Assembly (NCBI GenBank): GCA_021325635.1
Contig: JAJPGV010000033.1
Span: 62,001-126,000, forward strand
DNA length: 64,000 nt
DNA from: Chloroflexota bacterium
GTDB taxonomy: Bacteria; Chloroflexota; JAJPGV01
Reading direction: 5' to 3'
Shown: positions 26,698-35,661 of the stretch, piece after piece
How the letters are laid out: every line of letters begins with the position of its first letter
Position numbering within the stretch: position 1 is the first letter of the stretch
Position numbers and translations under genes: made by a program
Notes under the pieces: generated by a model
Database searches by the model: none
Seen by the model: only the letters and a program-made list of their open reading frames with translations
What the model was told of the DNA's origin: nothing

Positions 26698-28005
26698 ATG
26701 CCTAAAGCCATTTGGGCGGCCGTTTCCGGCCTGGACAACCATCAGTCCTACATGGACGTGATTGGTAACAACCTGGCCAACGTCAACACCACCGGCTACA
26801 AGGCCGCCCGGTACGAGTTCGAGGACATCCTGAGTCAGCAGTTTCGCGGGGCTGCTCCGCCGGCCGCGGGCGGGATCGGCGGCACCAATCCGGAGCAGGT
26901 CGGCCTTGGGACCACGACGGGATCCATCGACACGATTACCTTGCAGGGCTCGCTGCAGCAGACCAACTTGCCCACGGACGTCGCGGTCCAGGGCCAGGGC
27001 TACTTCGTGGTGGGAGACGGCCAGAACCTGCACTACACGCGAGACAGCGTCTTTCACGTGGACGCGGCGGGCAACATCGTCTCCTCGGCCAACGGGCTGC
27101 ACCTGCAGGGCTTTGCGCCGAACGCCAACCTGACCGGCGTGCAGACCGGGCAGCTGGTCAACCTCACCATCCCGCAGACAGTCAACCCCGCCGCCAACAC
27201 CACCGACATCGCCGTGTTCGGCAACCTGAACTCGCAGGCGACCACGGCGCAGACGCAGACCGTGTCGGTGTTCGACAGCCTCGGCCAGCAGCACACCGTC
27301 ACGCTGACGTTCAGCCCGAACAACGGTGGCGGGGTGGGCGATTGGACGCTGGCGGCCAGCGCCACGGACCTCGCCTCCGGCGCCAGCATCACCCCGGACG
27401 TCACCAACATCACCTTCGATTCAGCCGGGAAGCTGACCTCCGCGGGAACCATCAACCTCACCTTCAACGCCTCGAATGGCAGCGTGTGGAATCTGCCCGG
27501 CACCACCACCCTGTCCAACGCCACCCAGGCCAACGCGGCGTTGAACCTGGACGACGCGACCGTGGGCACACTGGCCTCGTTCGCCGCGCCGACCTCGATC
27601 TCCTCGCAGGTGAGGCCCAGCAATCCCGCCGGTGCCGGCAACCCGGCCGGGTTCCTGAAGTCGTTCACCATCAGCCCGGACGGCACCATCCGTGGGACCT
27701 ACAGCACCGGCTTCACCGGGGTGCTGGGCCAGGTGGTGCTGGCGACGTTCACCAACCCGGCCGGCCTGGTCCGCATCGGCCAGAACGACTGGAACGTCAC
27801 CGCGGATTCGGGCCAGGCGAACGTGAACGTGCCGGGCACGGGGCCGGCGGGCACGGTTGCCCAGGGCAACATCGAAACCTCCAACGTCATCATGGGGGAC
27901 GAGCTGGCCAACATGATCCTGGCCGAGCGCGGCTTCCAGGCGAACAGTCGAATGGTGAGCACGTCTGACGAGATGCTCCAAGACGTGATCTCCATGAAGC
28001 GCTAG
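26698..28005 (+). CDS. flgE: Flagellar hook protein FlgE (first copy)
   Basis: FlgE polymerises into the hook, the universal joint of the flagellum. The 435-residue protein begins with the rod/hook signature AVSGLDNHQSYMDVIGNNLANVNTTGYKAARYEF, contains SLQQTNLPTDVAVQGQGYFVV, the D1/D2 beta domains, and ends with the conserved C-terminus GNIETSNVIMGDELANMILAERGFQANSRMVST followed by a short helix. Size is normal. ATG 26698 has the strong site CAAGGAGGTACAC. A second, twice as long hook protein gene follows after 22 nt. Confidence 0.95.
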   Translation: MPKAIWAAVSGLDNHQSYMDVIGNNLANVNTTGYKAARYEFEDILSQQFRGAAPPAAGGIGGTNPEQVGLGTTTGSIDTITLQGSLQQTNLPTDVAVQGQGYFVVGDGQNLHYTRDSVFHVDAAGNIVSSANGLHLQGFAPNANLTGVQTGQLVNLTIPQTVNPAANTTDIAVFGNLNSQATTAQTQTVSVFDSLGQQHTVTLTFSPNNGGGVGDWTLAASATDLASGASITPDVTNITFDSAGKLTSAGTINLTFNASNGSVWNLPGTTTLSNATQANAALNLDDATVGTLASFAAPTSISSQVRPSNPAGAGNPAGFLKSFTISPDGTIRGTYSTGFTGVLGQVVLATFTNPAGLVRIGQNDWNVTADSGQANVNVPGTGPAGTVAQGNIETSNVIMGDELANMILAERGFQANSRMVSTSDEMLQDVISMKR

Positions 28006-28027
28006 TTACGGAAAGGAAGTGAATTAA

Positions 28028-30616
28028 ATGGGCGCATCAGAATCCCTGTTCGACGGCGTCTCCGGGCTGAACAACCATCAGACCTGGATGAACGTCATCG
28101 GCAACAACATCTCCAACGTCAACACGGCTGGCTTCAAGGCCCAGCAGTTCAACTTCGTCGATCAGCTCTACGAGACGCTGAAAGGGGCGTCTGCCTCGGT
28201 CAACGGCGGCATCGGCGGCACGGACTTCGATCAGCTGGGCATCGGCACCGAGACCGGCTCCATCCTGTCGAACCAGCAGCAGGGCTCGCTGCAGACGACC
28301 AATCTGCCGACGGATATCGCTATCGAGGGCGACGGCTTCTTCATCGTCAACGACGGGGCGGGAAACCACTACACCAGGGACGCCAACTTCCTGGTGGACG
28401 GCTTCGGCAACATCAATCAGGCTTCGACCGGCTTCCACCTGCAGGGCTACGGCATCAAGCAGGTCGGTAACACCGTCACCATCGACAACACCAAGGTCCA
28501 GAACCTGACGGTGCCTCAGCAGGTGGATCCGGCCGATCAGACCAACATCGTGGACCTGATTGGCAACCTGCAGTCGAGCACGACCCAGCCCCAGACGCAA
28601 TCGATCGGTGTGTACGACAGCTTGGGCCAGCTGCACAACGTGGTGCTGACGTTTACGCCAAGCGGGCTCGACGACGGCAACTGGAGCGTGGCTGCGACGG
28701 CGGCTGACCTCACGGCCGGCTCATCGATTATGGTCAACGGCGGCAATACCACCTCCAGCATCCCCGGTGAGGCCGGCCTGCATTTCAACTCGCTGGGCCA
28801 GCTCGACGGCACGATAACCCCGCTGTTCCTCACCTTCGTGGCGCAAAACACGCCGCCTGTCACCGTTCCCGGGACGGTGACGGTAGTTCAAGGGCCTCCC
28901 GCTCCAACGGCCGCGCCGGAACCGTGGGTGATCCCGGGCACGCTGCGGCATTCCAATGCGCAGCAGAGCGGCGTGGTGTTGAACCTCAATGACCCCAACG
29001 TCGGCAATCTGACGCAGTTTGCCTCGGCGACGGCGGTGCAAACCCAGGCTGCCCCGAACACGTCCATCATCCCGAACATCCAGAACCCGCAGGTTCTCGT
29101 TACCGGCAATCTCCTGAACCTCACGCCGCCCGCAAACACCGGCACGTCGGCCATGGGCACGGTGAACTTTGTGGCCCAGGATTCGACGGGGGAGACACAC
29201 AACTTCCAGGTGGGTCTCATCACCAACGATGGGCTGACGTTCACCCCGAACATCGTGTCCGTGGACGGTTTCAGCGGGGTGGCGAATGGCAACATGGACG
29301 TCACCACCGCGGCCCAGCAGACGGTTCAGCTCTCGGCCTACGATTCCAACGGTGTGCTGCACCAGTACCAGCTGGAGCTCGTCCCCAATGCGGGCGTTGC
29401 CGGCATCAACGACAACACCGTGTGGGCGGGCTTCATCGACAAGGTGGACGATGCGAACGGAATACCGGTCGCCGGCAACCTGACTAACACCGCCGCTGTC
29501 GGAGCGACTACCCCATTCACGTTCAAGAAGCTGGAGCCCGACGGCGTGAATCATCAGTTCGACGTGACGCTCACCTGGAATGGCGCTACCTGGGACGCCA
29601 CCAGCGTGACGGTTGACGGCCAGACTAATGCCAACGTGACGCTGGCTAGCACCTCTACCTCGCCGCTCGACGTCAATATCGCCGCCAACACGTTCAAGAA
29701 CGGCGTGGCAGAAGACGCTCTTTACGACTTTGCGAACGTGTCGCTTTCCGCTTCGCCGACCAGCCTTTCAGCGTCGGTCATCAATCCCAGCACGACAATC
29801 GATTTCGACCCCAACGATTCCGCCACGGCGGCGCCTGGGTCCGCCCTGTTCCGCGTCATCAGCGGCGGCGCACTGACGTTCGATGTCGTAAGCAACTCGC
29901 TGCCAATCAGTAACCAGATGGCCAACGGTTTGGGAGTCAATGCCGCGCAGAAGATCGCCTTCGACTTCTCCCAGGTGACCAACGATGCCACCACGGGGCA
30001 GACGATGTCGACTACGCTGGCCCCGACGGCAGATCTGCCGGCATCGATCTCGGGCGCGAACCTGGTCTTCCCTCAAACGACGACCTCGGCAAACGCGTCT
30101 TCCGGGCAGCACGACACCATCACCATCTCTGCCAACGCGTTCGGCAACAACAACTCGCTGCAGACGCTCGACGTCGATCTCTCACGGGTCACCAGCAGCG
30201 CCAACGCCAGCGGCCTGATCGGGCCCTTGGCGGGCACGAGCGGCCACTCTGCCGGTACCCTGAAGGACTTCAACGTGGACCAGACGGGCATCATCCACGG
30301 CGTCTACACCAATGGCTTCACGCAGGCCATCGGCCAGATTCTGCTGGCCACGTTCGAGAATCCCGGCGGCCTGCAGCGCGAGGGCCACAACAACCTGCAG
30401 ATCTCGGCCAACTCCGGCGTGGTGAACGTCGGCACGCCGGGCACCGGCAAGCTGGGGACTATCGCCGAGGGCAACATCGAGACCTCGAATGTCGACCTGG
30501 CCCAGGAGTTCAGCAACATGATCCTGGCCGAGCGCGGCTTCCAGGCCAACAGCCGGGTCATTACGACGTCCGACACCATGCTGCAGGACGTGGTCAGCAT
30601 GAAGCAGTCGGCGTAG
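28028..30616 (+). CDS. flgE: Flagellar hook protein FlgE paralogue with very large central region
   Basis: The conserved ends match FlgE closely: SGLNNHQTWMNVIGNNISNVNTAGFKAQQFNF near the start, TNLPTDIAIEGDGFFIV, and EGNIETSNVDLAQEFSNMILAERGFQANSRVI at the end. Between them are about 600 residues of Thr/Asn/Ser-rich beta sequence, giving 862 residues, about twice the first copy. FlgF/FlgG are shorter rod proteins, so this is better read as a second hook-type protein, perhaps a surface-decorated hook or an alternate hook segment. ATG 28028 stands behind GGAAAGGAAGTGAATTAA. A terminator follows about 50 nt downstream. Confidence 0.9.
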   Translation: MGASESLFDGVSGLNNHQTWMNVIGNNISNVNTAGFKAQQFNFVDQLYETLKGASASVNGGIGGTDFDQLGIGTETGSILSNQQQGSLQTTNLPTDIAIEGDGFFIVNDGAGNHYTRDANFLVDGFGNINQASTGFHLQGYGIKQVGNTVTIDNTKVQNLTVPQQVDPADQTNIVDLIGNLQSSTTQPQTQSIGVYDSLGQLHNVVLTFTPSGLDDGNWSVAATAADLTAGSSIMVNGGNTTSSIPGEAGLHFNSLGQLDGTITPLFLTFVAQNTPPVTVPGTVTVVQGPPAPTAAPEPWVIPGTLRHSNAQQSGVVLNLNDPNVGNLTQFASATAVQTQAAPNTSIIPNIQNPQVLVTGNLLNLTPPANTGTSAMGTVNFVAQDSTGETHNFQVGLITNDGLTFTPNIVSVDGFSGVANGNMDVTTAAQQTVQLSAYDSNGVLHQYQLELVPNAGVAGINDNTVWAGFIDKVDDANGIPVAGNLTNTAAVGATTPFTFKKLEPDGVNHQFDVTLTWNGATWDATSVTVDGQTNANVTLASTSTSPLDVNIAANTFKNGVAEDALYDFANVSLSASPTSLSASVINPSTTIDFDPNDSATAAPGSALFRVISGGALTFDVVSNSLPISNQMANGLGVNAAQKIAFDFSQVTNDATTGQTMSTTLAPTADLPASISGANLVFPQTTTSANASSGQHDTITISANAFGNNNSLQTLDVDLSRVTSSANASGLIGPLAGTSGHSAGTLKDFNVDQTGIIHGVYTNGFTQAIGQILLATFENPGGLQREGHNNLQISANSGVVNVGTPGTGKLGTIAEGNIETSNVDLAQEFSNMILAERGFQANSRVITTSDTMLQDVVSMKQSA

Positions 30617-30669
30617 GCATAACCACAGGCTCACCGACTCAGCAGAGCAGGAGGCTCTCGATTCGCGTG

Positions 30670-30713
30670 GAGGGCGGCTGGAGAAGGGATGCTCCGGCCG
30701 CCCTCGCCTTTTC
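30670..30713 (+). terminator. Rho-independent terminator ending the flagellar hook operon
   Basis: GAGGGCGGC at 30670-30678 pairs perfectly with GCCGCCCTC at 30697-30705. An inner GGAG/CTCC pair extends the stem, and a short T-run (CCTTTTC) follows at 30707-30713. It lies just after the second flgE and before a convergent minus-strand gene, whose side shows no T-run. Confidence 0.85.
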
Positions 30714-30737
30714 AGTGGCGCCGGCAAGGGGCAGCGG

Positions 30738-32351
30738 TCAGCGTGGACTGTCCACGGCCAGCATGCCCTGCTTGAGCAGCCAGTAGACGGTGTACACGAG
30801 GCGCTCGGAGTCGCGCTCGGGATCACTGAACTGAGCGAGGACGTCCGACAGCGAGGACCCGTTCGCGCAGAAGCCGCAGATGGCTTTCGGCAGGTCAGGG
30901 CAGAGGTATGGGGAGACTGGGGCGAAGATCTCGAGCGAGCGCCGGCCTGTCAACACGAGCTCGCTCAGCTCGGTCGAAATGAGCCGATCGGAGGCTCCAA
31001 GAGCGCCGGTTGGGAACGATTCGAATAGGTTCCAGGGCGTCAATAGACGGTCCGTCTGCGGAACCTCGGCCGGCAGCCAGCTCTGTCCACCGCCGCTGAG
31101 CGCCTGGCGCAGGCAGGCCGCCACGGCTTGCCGGTCGTAGCGCTCGACCGCGTGCCGGCGGGCGTGCGCGCCCAGCGATGCCCGCAGGTCCGGGTCGTTG
31201 CCCAGCCGTACGATGGCGCCGGCCATGCCGGCCACGTCCACAGCCACACTCTGCGCTCCCGCCAGGAGCAGCGTGCTGTGCACCACGCCGGCGCGATTCT
31301 GCAGCATTCGTTCGAGCTGCGGCATATAGGTGGGTATGCGCAGGCCGGTGATGCCATGCTGAACGGTGTCCTTGTAGCCGTCCCAATCGGACACGATGAC
31401 CGGCAGTCCGCAGGCCATCGCCTCCACCGGGCTGATCCCGAACGTCTCCTGGAAGTTGTCGCTGGGGCTGACGAACAGGTCAGCGGCGTTGTAGACCGAG
31501 GGCCGAAGCTCGTCGCTGACGTCTGGCAGGAACACCACGCTGCCCGCAAGCCCGCTTTCCTGCGCCAGCCGCTGCAGCTCCTGGTAGTAGGCAGCGTCGG
31601 TGATGCCTCCGGCCAGCACCAGCTTCCAGACGCCTTCGAGCCGCGGCAGGGCGAGCCTGAACGCTTCGAGCAGCGGAGCGTAATCGAACTTGTCGATGAC
31701 CGAGAAGCGCGCGAAGCTCAACACATAGCTCGTGTCCGGATCGAGGCCAACCTGCACGCGAGCCTTTCGCCTGTCCATGGTATGCAGGCTGGTCGTATCA
31801 ACAGGCAGCGGAACGTGCAGCAGCCGTGGCTGGAGCGCACGCCGGGTACCGAGGCGGAATTGCACCTGGCCGGTGAGGCGGAGCAGTGCCTGGGCGCCCG
31901 CCGTAGAGCTGCAGCCAATCACGTCGAATGGCCGGAAGGGGCCGAGCAGCAGCTGGATGAGGTCCTGCTCCATGGCGGCATAGCTCAGGGTGTGGATGAT
32001 GCCCAGGAGCGGATATCGTGCGCCGGTTTGGGCGCGTATGAGGCTGGCCACGCTGAAGTCCGCGCCGACGTCCGGAACGAAGAACAGACCGTAGTCCGTG
32101 CTTCGGGCCTGCTCCGCCATGGCCGCGGCCGGCAGGCTCCTCAGCTCGATTGGCGGGGCGCCGGGGGCCGGCTCCAGCGCCAGCCGGCTGCGCTCGAGGT
32201 CGACCGGTCGATCGCTGAAGAAGTGGCACTGCTCGAACAGGCCCGTGGCCAGCAGAGCCTTCAGGAAGTCGACGCTGCCGAAATACCGTCCGAAGCGCTG
32301 CGTGGGAGGGTCGGTGAGCAGATAGTCCGGCGGGATGGCGGCTAGGAGCAA
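30738..32351 (-). CDS. GT4-family glycosyltransferase (GT-B fold) with C-terminal extension
   Basis: The product is a 537-residue nucleotide-sugar glycosyltransferase. The second Rossmann domain carries the E-x7-E catalytic pattern (Glu302 and Glu310 in SDNFQETFGISPVEAMACGLPVI), preceded by FLPDVSDELRPSVYNAADLFVSPS. The N-terminal acceptor domain is atypical. About 130 residues after the GT core form a helical extension with a CPDLPKAICGFCANG stretch. It starts at TTG 32351 behind GGGGAGG. No membrane segments are seen. It stands alone, convergent with the flagellar operon, so it could modify flagellin or a cell-surface glycan; neither is shown. Confidence 0.85.
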   Translation of the reverse strand: MLLAAIPPDYLLTDPPTQRFGRYFGSVDFLKALLATGLFEQCHFFSDRPVDLERSRLALEPAPGAPPIELRSLPAAAMAEQARSTDYGLFFVPDVGADFSVASLIRAQTGARYPLLGIIHTLSYAAMEQDLIQLLLGPFRPFDVIGCSSTAGAQALLRLTGQVQFRLGTRRALQPRLLHVPLPVDTTSLHTMDRRKARVQVGLDPDTSYVLSFARFSVIDKFDYAPLLEAFRLALPRLEGVWKLVLAGGITDAAYYQELQRLAQESGLAGSVVFLPDVSDELRPSVYNAADLFVSPSDNFQETFGISPVEAMACGLPVIVSDWDGYKDTVQHGITGLRIPTYMPQLERMLQNRAGVVHSTLLLAGAQSVAVDVAGMAGAIVRLGNDPDLRASLGAHARRHAVERYDRQAVAACLRQALSGGGQSWLPAEVPQTDRLLTPWNLFESFPTGALGASDRLISTELSELVLTGRRSLEIFAPVSPYLCPDLPKAICGFCANGSSLSDVLAQFSDPERDSERLVYTVYWLLKQGMLAVDSPR

Positions 32352-32420
32352 CGACGCTGCCTCCCCTGCCTGGTCACCGCCGGATTGCCGTTGACGCGAG
32401 GCTGCTCCGCACGCGGGAGC

Positions 32421-33023
32421 TTATCCCCCGCTGGCTGCAGGGGCGGCTTCGGCTGTTGGAGCAGGGGCGAGGGTAGCGGTCGGAACGGGTGTGGGCGTGG
32501 CTCGCGGCGGGTTTGTGGCCAGGGCGGTGATGCTGGTCACCAAGCTGCTGGGGATGAGCGCCACGTCGGACCCGCCCTGGGTCATGGCGTAGGCGTTGTT
32601 GCCGTCGACGGTCTTGTCGCCTACGAGCAGCACGGCCGATTTGCCACTGGCGGTCTTGAGCGTGACGGTCAGCTGAGGAGACCTGAGCCCGTAGGGCTGC
32701 AGGTCGGCGCTCGTGCTGGCCACGGAGCGACTCCCCTTGAGCTGCGCCAGCTGGGCGACGCTGCCGCTGACCTTGGCCTGGTCGACGTTCGGATCCTGAT
32801 CGGGCTTGGACAGCGCCCAGCTGCTGCCGCCCTTGACCAGCTCCGTCTCGCTGCCGCTGGTCTTGACGTCCAGGTCGTTGACGTCGGTGGCGTCCAGCGA
32901 GATCAGCGCCGGCGTGGGGGTTACGCTGGGCGCGGGCGCCGGCATCTCCTTCTGAGCGATGCCAAAGCCGGCGATGGCCACTATCGCCAGCACCAGCAGC
33001 GCCAGGGTGAAGCGGAAGCTCAT
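32421..33023 (-). CDS. Membrane-anchored DUF4340-type protein of the Gld-like ABC module
   Basis: From ATG 33023 the protein has about 200 residues: one N-terminal membrane segment (FTLALLVLAIVAIAGFGIAQ), then an extracytoplasmic beta domain with the DUF4340 look (WALSKPDQDPNVDQAKVSG and DLQPYGLRSPQLTVTLKTASG), ending in a Pro/Thr/Ala tail. An upstream in-frame start at 33089 would overlap the preceding gene. DUF4340 proteins habitually close GldA/F/G-like ABC operons, as here; their role is unknown. Confidence 0.8.
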   Translation of the reverse strand: MSFRFTLALLVLAIVAIAGFGIAQKEMPAPAPSVTPTPALISLDATDVNDLDVKTSGSETELVKGGSSWALSKPDQDPNVDQAKVSGSVAQLAQLKGSRSVASTSADLQPYGLRSPQLTVTLKTASGKSAVLLVGDKTVDGNNAYAMTQGGSDVALIPSSLVTSITALATNPPRATPTPVPTATLAPAPTAEAAPAASGG

Positions 33024-33066
33024 GCGGGCCGCTGCCCCTGCGGCCGAACGGGCACCATGAGCGCGA

Positions 33067-34779
33067 CTAGCGCCGCTGCCACCAGACAAAGCCCCCCAGC
33101 ACGAGTACCGCCAGAGGGATGAACAGCGCCGTGGTGAACAAGATCAAGTTGGCGTCGCTGCCCAGCAGCAGGACCTGCCCCGGAGAGGTGCTCTTGGCGG
33201 GGACGGACACCAGCGCCTGGTTGCCGGCCAGATAGTTGATGGTGTTGACCAAGAGGTCGCGATTGCCTGTTTGCGGAAAGTCGAGGAACTGGTTGCTCAG
33301 CCAGTCCGTGTCGGCTACGGCAACAACCCTGGTGCCGCCCGCCAGGTTCACGTCCGCACCGGTCACAGCCGGAATCGGCGTCGGAGTCGCGGCCGGCGCG
33401 GCCGACTGGGCAGCGCCGCTGCTCGACGCCTGCGGCGTGGCCGAGGCCGGAGGCAGCGTAGGCACCGCGGTGGGGTTCTGGATGAGCGTGCCGGGAGCAG
33501 AGCCGCTGGGAGAAGCGCTGGGCGAGCTGCTGGCGGGAGCAGGCAGCTTCCCGGACGCGCTGACCACGAGGTTGATCGGGCCGCGGGTATCGCCATCGCG
33601 GAACTGGATCTGATCGCGGTGCGTCTGCAGCCAGCTCTGATCCGAAGTCGAGGCCACGGCATTGATGGTGATGCCCTGGGGCGCCGGCGTCGCCGTCTGG
33701 ATGCCGCCGGCCAGCGGATACAGCGTGATGGTCAGGCCTTTGGTGATGTCGCTGCCGGCGCCGGCCGAGCTGTAGCGCGAAACCGCCGGGGCCTGTGGGT
33801 TATTGGCCAGCGAATTTGCCGCGTCGATGGTGATGCCCTGCATGAACGTCAGGCCCAGCGGCTTGAGCAGGTCGTTGAGGTCACCCACGTCGCTGAAGGC
33901 CGAGCTCATGACGAGCATCTTGCCGCCCTTGGCCAGGTAGTCGGCGTAGGCCGACTTCTGGTTGTCGAGCAAGGGCTTGGTGCCGGAGGCTAGGATGACG
34001 GCCGCGGCGTCGTCCGGCACTGAGCTCGTGGCCGGCAGGGCGTCGACGACGTAATTGTTGTTCTGGAGGGCGATCTTGGCCTCGTTGTAGCCCTGCTGCT
34101 GCTGGGCGTCGTCCGGGTCCGGCTGGCCGTTGCCGGTCACGAAGTAGACCTTGCGCCGCTCGGCGCTGGTGACTGCCAGGATGGCCGAGGTGAAGTCCTG
34201 CTCAGTGACCGACTGCACGTCCTTGCGGTTGCTGCCCGACTGGAAGACCAAGGTGCCCAGATTGATGATGCCGAGCTGCCGGGGCGTGGCCGGATCCTTC
34301 TCGGGATCGACGATGCGGTACTGGATCTGACTGTTCTGCGCGGCGTAGAGCTGCAGGAGGTCCTTGGCCTGCTGCTCCTCACCCGCGCGGAAGAAGCCGG
34401 TCACGGTGACCGTCTGCTTGAGGTCCTTGAGGATGGAGATGGTCTGTGGAGACAGCGTATGGATCTTGTTGGCGGTGAGGTCGAAGCTGGGGCTGTGCTG
34501 GTTGACGAACCAATTGCCCGCGCCGATGATGGCCACGAACAGCACGCTCATGAGGACGGTGTTGCTGCCGTACTTGAGCCCGCGCGTCTTGAACAGGCCC
34601 AGGACGGTGTCCGGATCGGCCACGACGTAGGCCGCCAGCAGCGCCAGGCCGACGATCAGCAGGATCTTGGGCAGGTTGCCGAAGAGGCCCGAGACCAGGT
34701 AGGTCGCCAGCGCCGCGAAGAGCGCCACGACGGCGGCGTACAGAATGCCGGTAGTGAGGGTCTTGAACGCTCGGTTCAT
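33067..34779 (-). CDS. GldG-like extracytoplasmic component of ABC-type export system
   Basis: The 570-residue protein has three N-terminal membrane segments (about 12-32, 37-54, 74-92), a large extracytoplasmic domain starting with LTANKIHTLSPQTISILKDLKQTVTVTGFF (the GldG/DUF GxNxxxxLSxxT-type opening), a Rossmann-like middle (VILASGTKPLLDNQKSAYADYLAKGGKMLV) and a C-terminal membrane helix before a short basic tail. A Ser/Pro/Ala-rich linker interrupts residues about 400-455. It sits between permease and DUF4340 genes in one minus-strand operon. The family is named after gliding motility in Bacteroidota but occurs widely in non-gliding bacteria. Confidence 0.88.
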   Translation of the reverse strand: MNRAFKTLTTGILYAAVVALFAALATYLVSGLFGNLPKILLIVGLALLAAYVVADPDTVLGLFKTRGLKYGSNTVLMSVLFVAIIGAGNWFVNQHSPSFDLTANKIHTLSPQTISILKDLKQTVTVTGFFRAGEEQQAKDLLQLYAAQNSQIQYRIVDPEKDPATPRQLGIINLGTLVFQSGSNRKDVQSVTEQDFTSAILAVTSAERRKVYFVTGNGQPDPDDAQQQQGYNEAKIALQNNNYVVDALPATSSVPDDAAAVILASGTKPLLDNQKSAYADYLAKGGKMLVMSSAFSDVGDLNDLLKPLGLTFMQGITIDAANSLANNPQAPAVSRYSSAGAGSDITKGLTITLYPLAGGIQTATPAPQGITINAVASTSDQSWLQTHRDQIQFRDGDTRGPINLVVSASGKLPAPASSSPSASPSGSAPGTLIQNPTAVPTLPPASATPQASSSGAAQSAAPAATPTPIPAVTGADVNLAGGTRVVAVADTDWLSNQFLDFPQTGNRDLLVNTINYLAGNQALVSVPAKSTSPGQVLLLGSDANLILFTTALFIPLAVLVLGGFVWWQRR

Positions 34780-34785
34780 GAGGCG

Positions 34786-35661
34786 CTACCTCCACCTTCT
34801 CGTTTCGACCGACCGAACGGCCAGAAACAGGGCGATCACGATCAGGCTCAGGTAGTAGACCAGGTCATTCAAACGGATATTCCCGGACGTGAAGCTGTCG
34901 AAATGCGGTGCCAGGGCGAGGTACTGTGCCAGGCTGGCTCCGCCGCCGCTGCCGAAGCTCTGGCCCGCTCCCTGGAACAGCCACAGCACCAGTAAAACGC
35001 CTATCGACGCGGCCAGGGCGATGATCTGGTTCTGGGTCAGCGAGGAGATGAACAGGCCGATGGCCAGGAACACCCCGCCTACCAGGATGATGCCGACGTA
35101 TCCGCCGGCGACCTGGCCCAGGTCCGGGGAGCCGTACTTGAGGAGGAACAGGGGATATGGCAGGGTGAGGGCTAGCATCACCAGGTAGAAGCCCATCGCG
35201 CCCAGCCATTTGCCCAGCACGAGCTCGGATTCTCGCAGCGGCGACGTCAGCAGCAGCTCGATGGTCCCGCTGCGCTGCTCTTCGGAAAGCAGGCGCATGG
35301 TGATGGAGGGAGCCAGGAAGAGCAGGATGATGGCCATGTCGGCGAAGGACGTGCTCATGCTCGCCTGCTGGCTGTTGAACAGGATGATCGAGAACAGGTA
35401 CCCGTTCATGACCAGGAAGAAGGCGATCACCAGGTAGGCAATGGGCGAGGCGAACAGGGAGTACAGCTCGCGGCCGGCGATGGTCCCGATGTTGCGCAGG
35501 GGGTAGCTGGCCAGGGTGCGCGTTCGGGACGAGGCGCCCCTGGTGCGTGCAGCCGTTCTCCTGGCTCTCCGCCTTTCCGCGGCGGTCGTCTCTGCTTCGT
35601 CCGCCTCGGCGGGCGCTTGTGTGGGATCGGGCTCGACGGCCAAGCCGGGTGCGTCCTTCAT
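34786..35661 (-). CDS. ABC-2 type permease (GldF-like)
   Basis: The protein has 291 residues with an Arg-rich cytoplasmic N-terminus (about 60 residues) and six membrane segments. The conserved stretch ITMRLLSEEQRSGTIELLLTSPLRESELVLGKWLGA is typical of ABC-2 exporters. The ATPase gene ends in a 4-bp ATGA overlap with its start, and the GldG-like gene begins 6 nt after its stop, so the three are translationally coupled. Substrate unknown. Confidence 0.92.
   Translation of the reverse strand: MKDAPGLAVEPDPTQAPAEADEAETTAAERRRARRTAARTRGASSRTRTLASYPLRNIGTIAGRELYSLFASPIAYLVIAFFLVMNGYLFSIILFNSQQASMSTSFADMAIILLFLAPSITMRLLSEEQRSGTIELLLTSPLRESELVLGKWLGAMGFYLVMLALTLPYPLFLLKYGSPDLGQVAGGYVGIILVGGVFLAIGLFISSLTQNQIIALAASIGVLLVLWLFQGAGQSFGSGGGASLAQYLALAPHFDSFTSGNIRLNDLVYYLSLIVIALFLAVRSVETRRWR

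Noticed and set aside
31128-32345. 405-residue plus-strand reading frame opposite the glycosyltransferase
   Set aside because: It is fully antisense to a well-supported GT4 gene, has Gln/Arg/Ala-rich shadow composition and no ribosome site.
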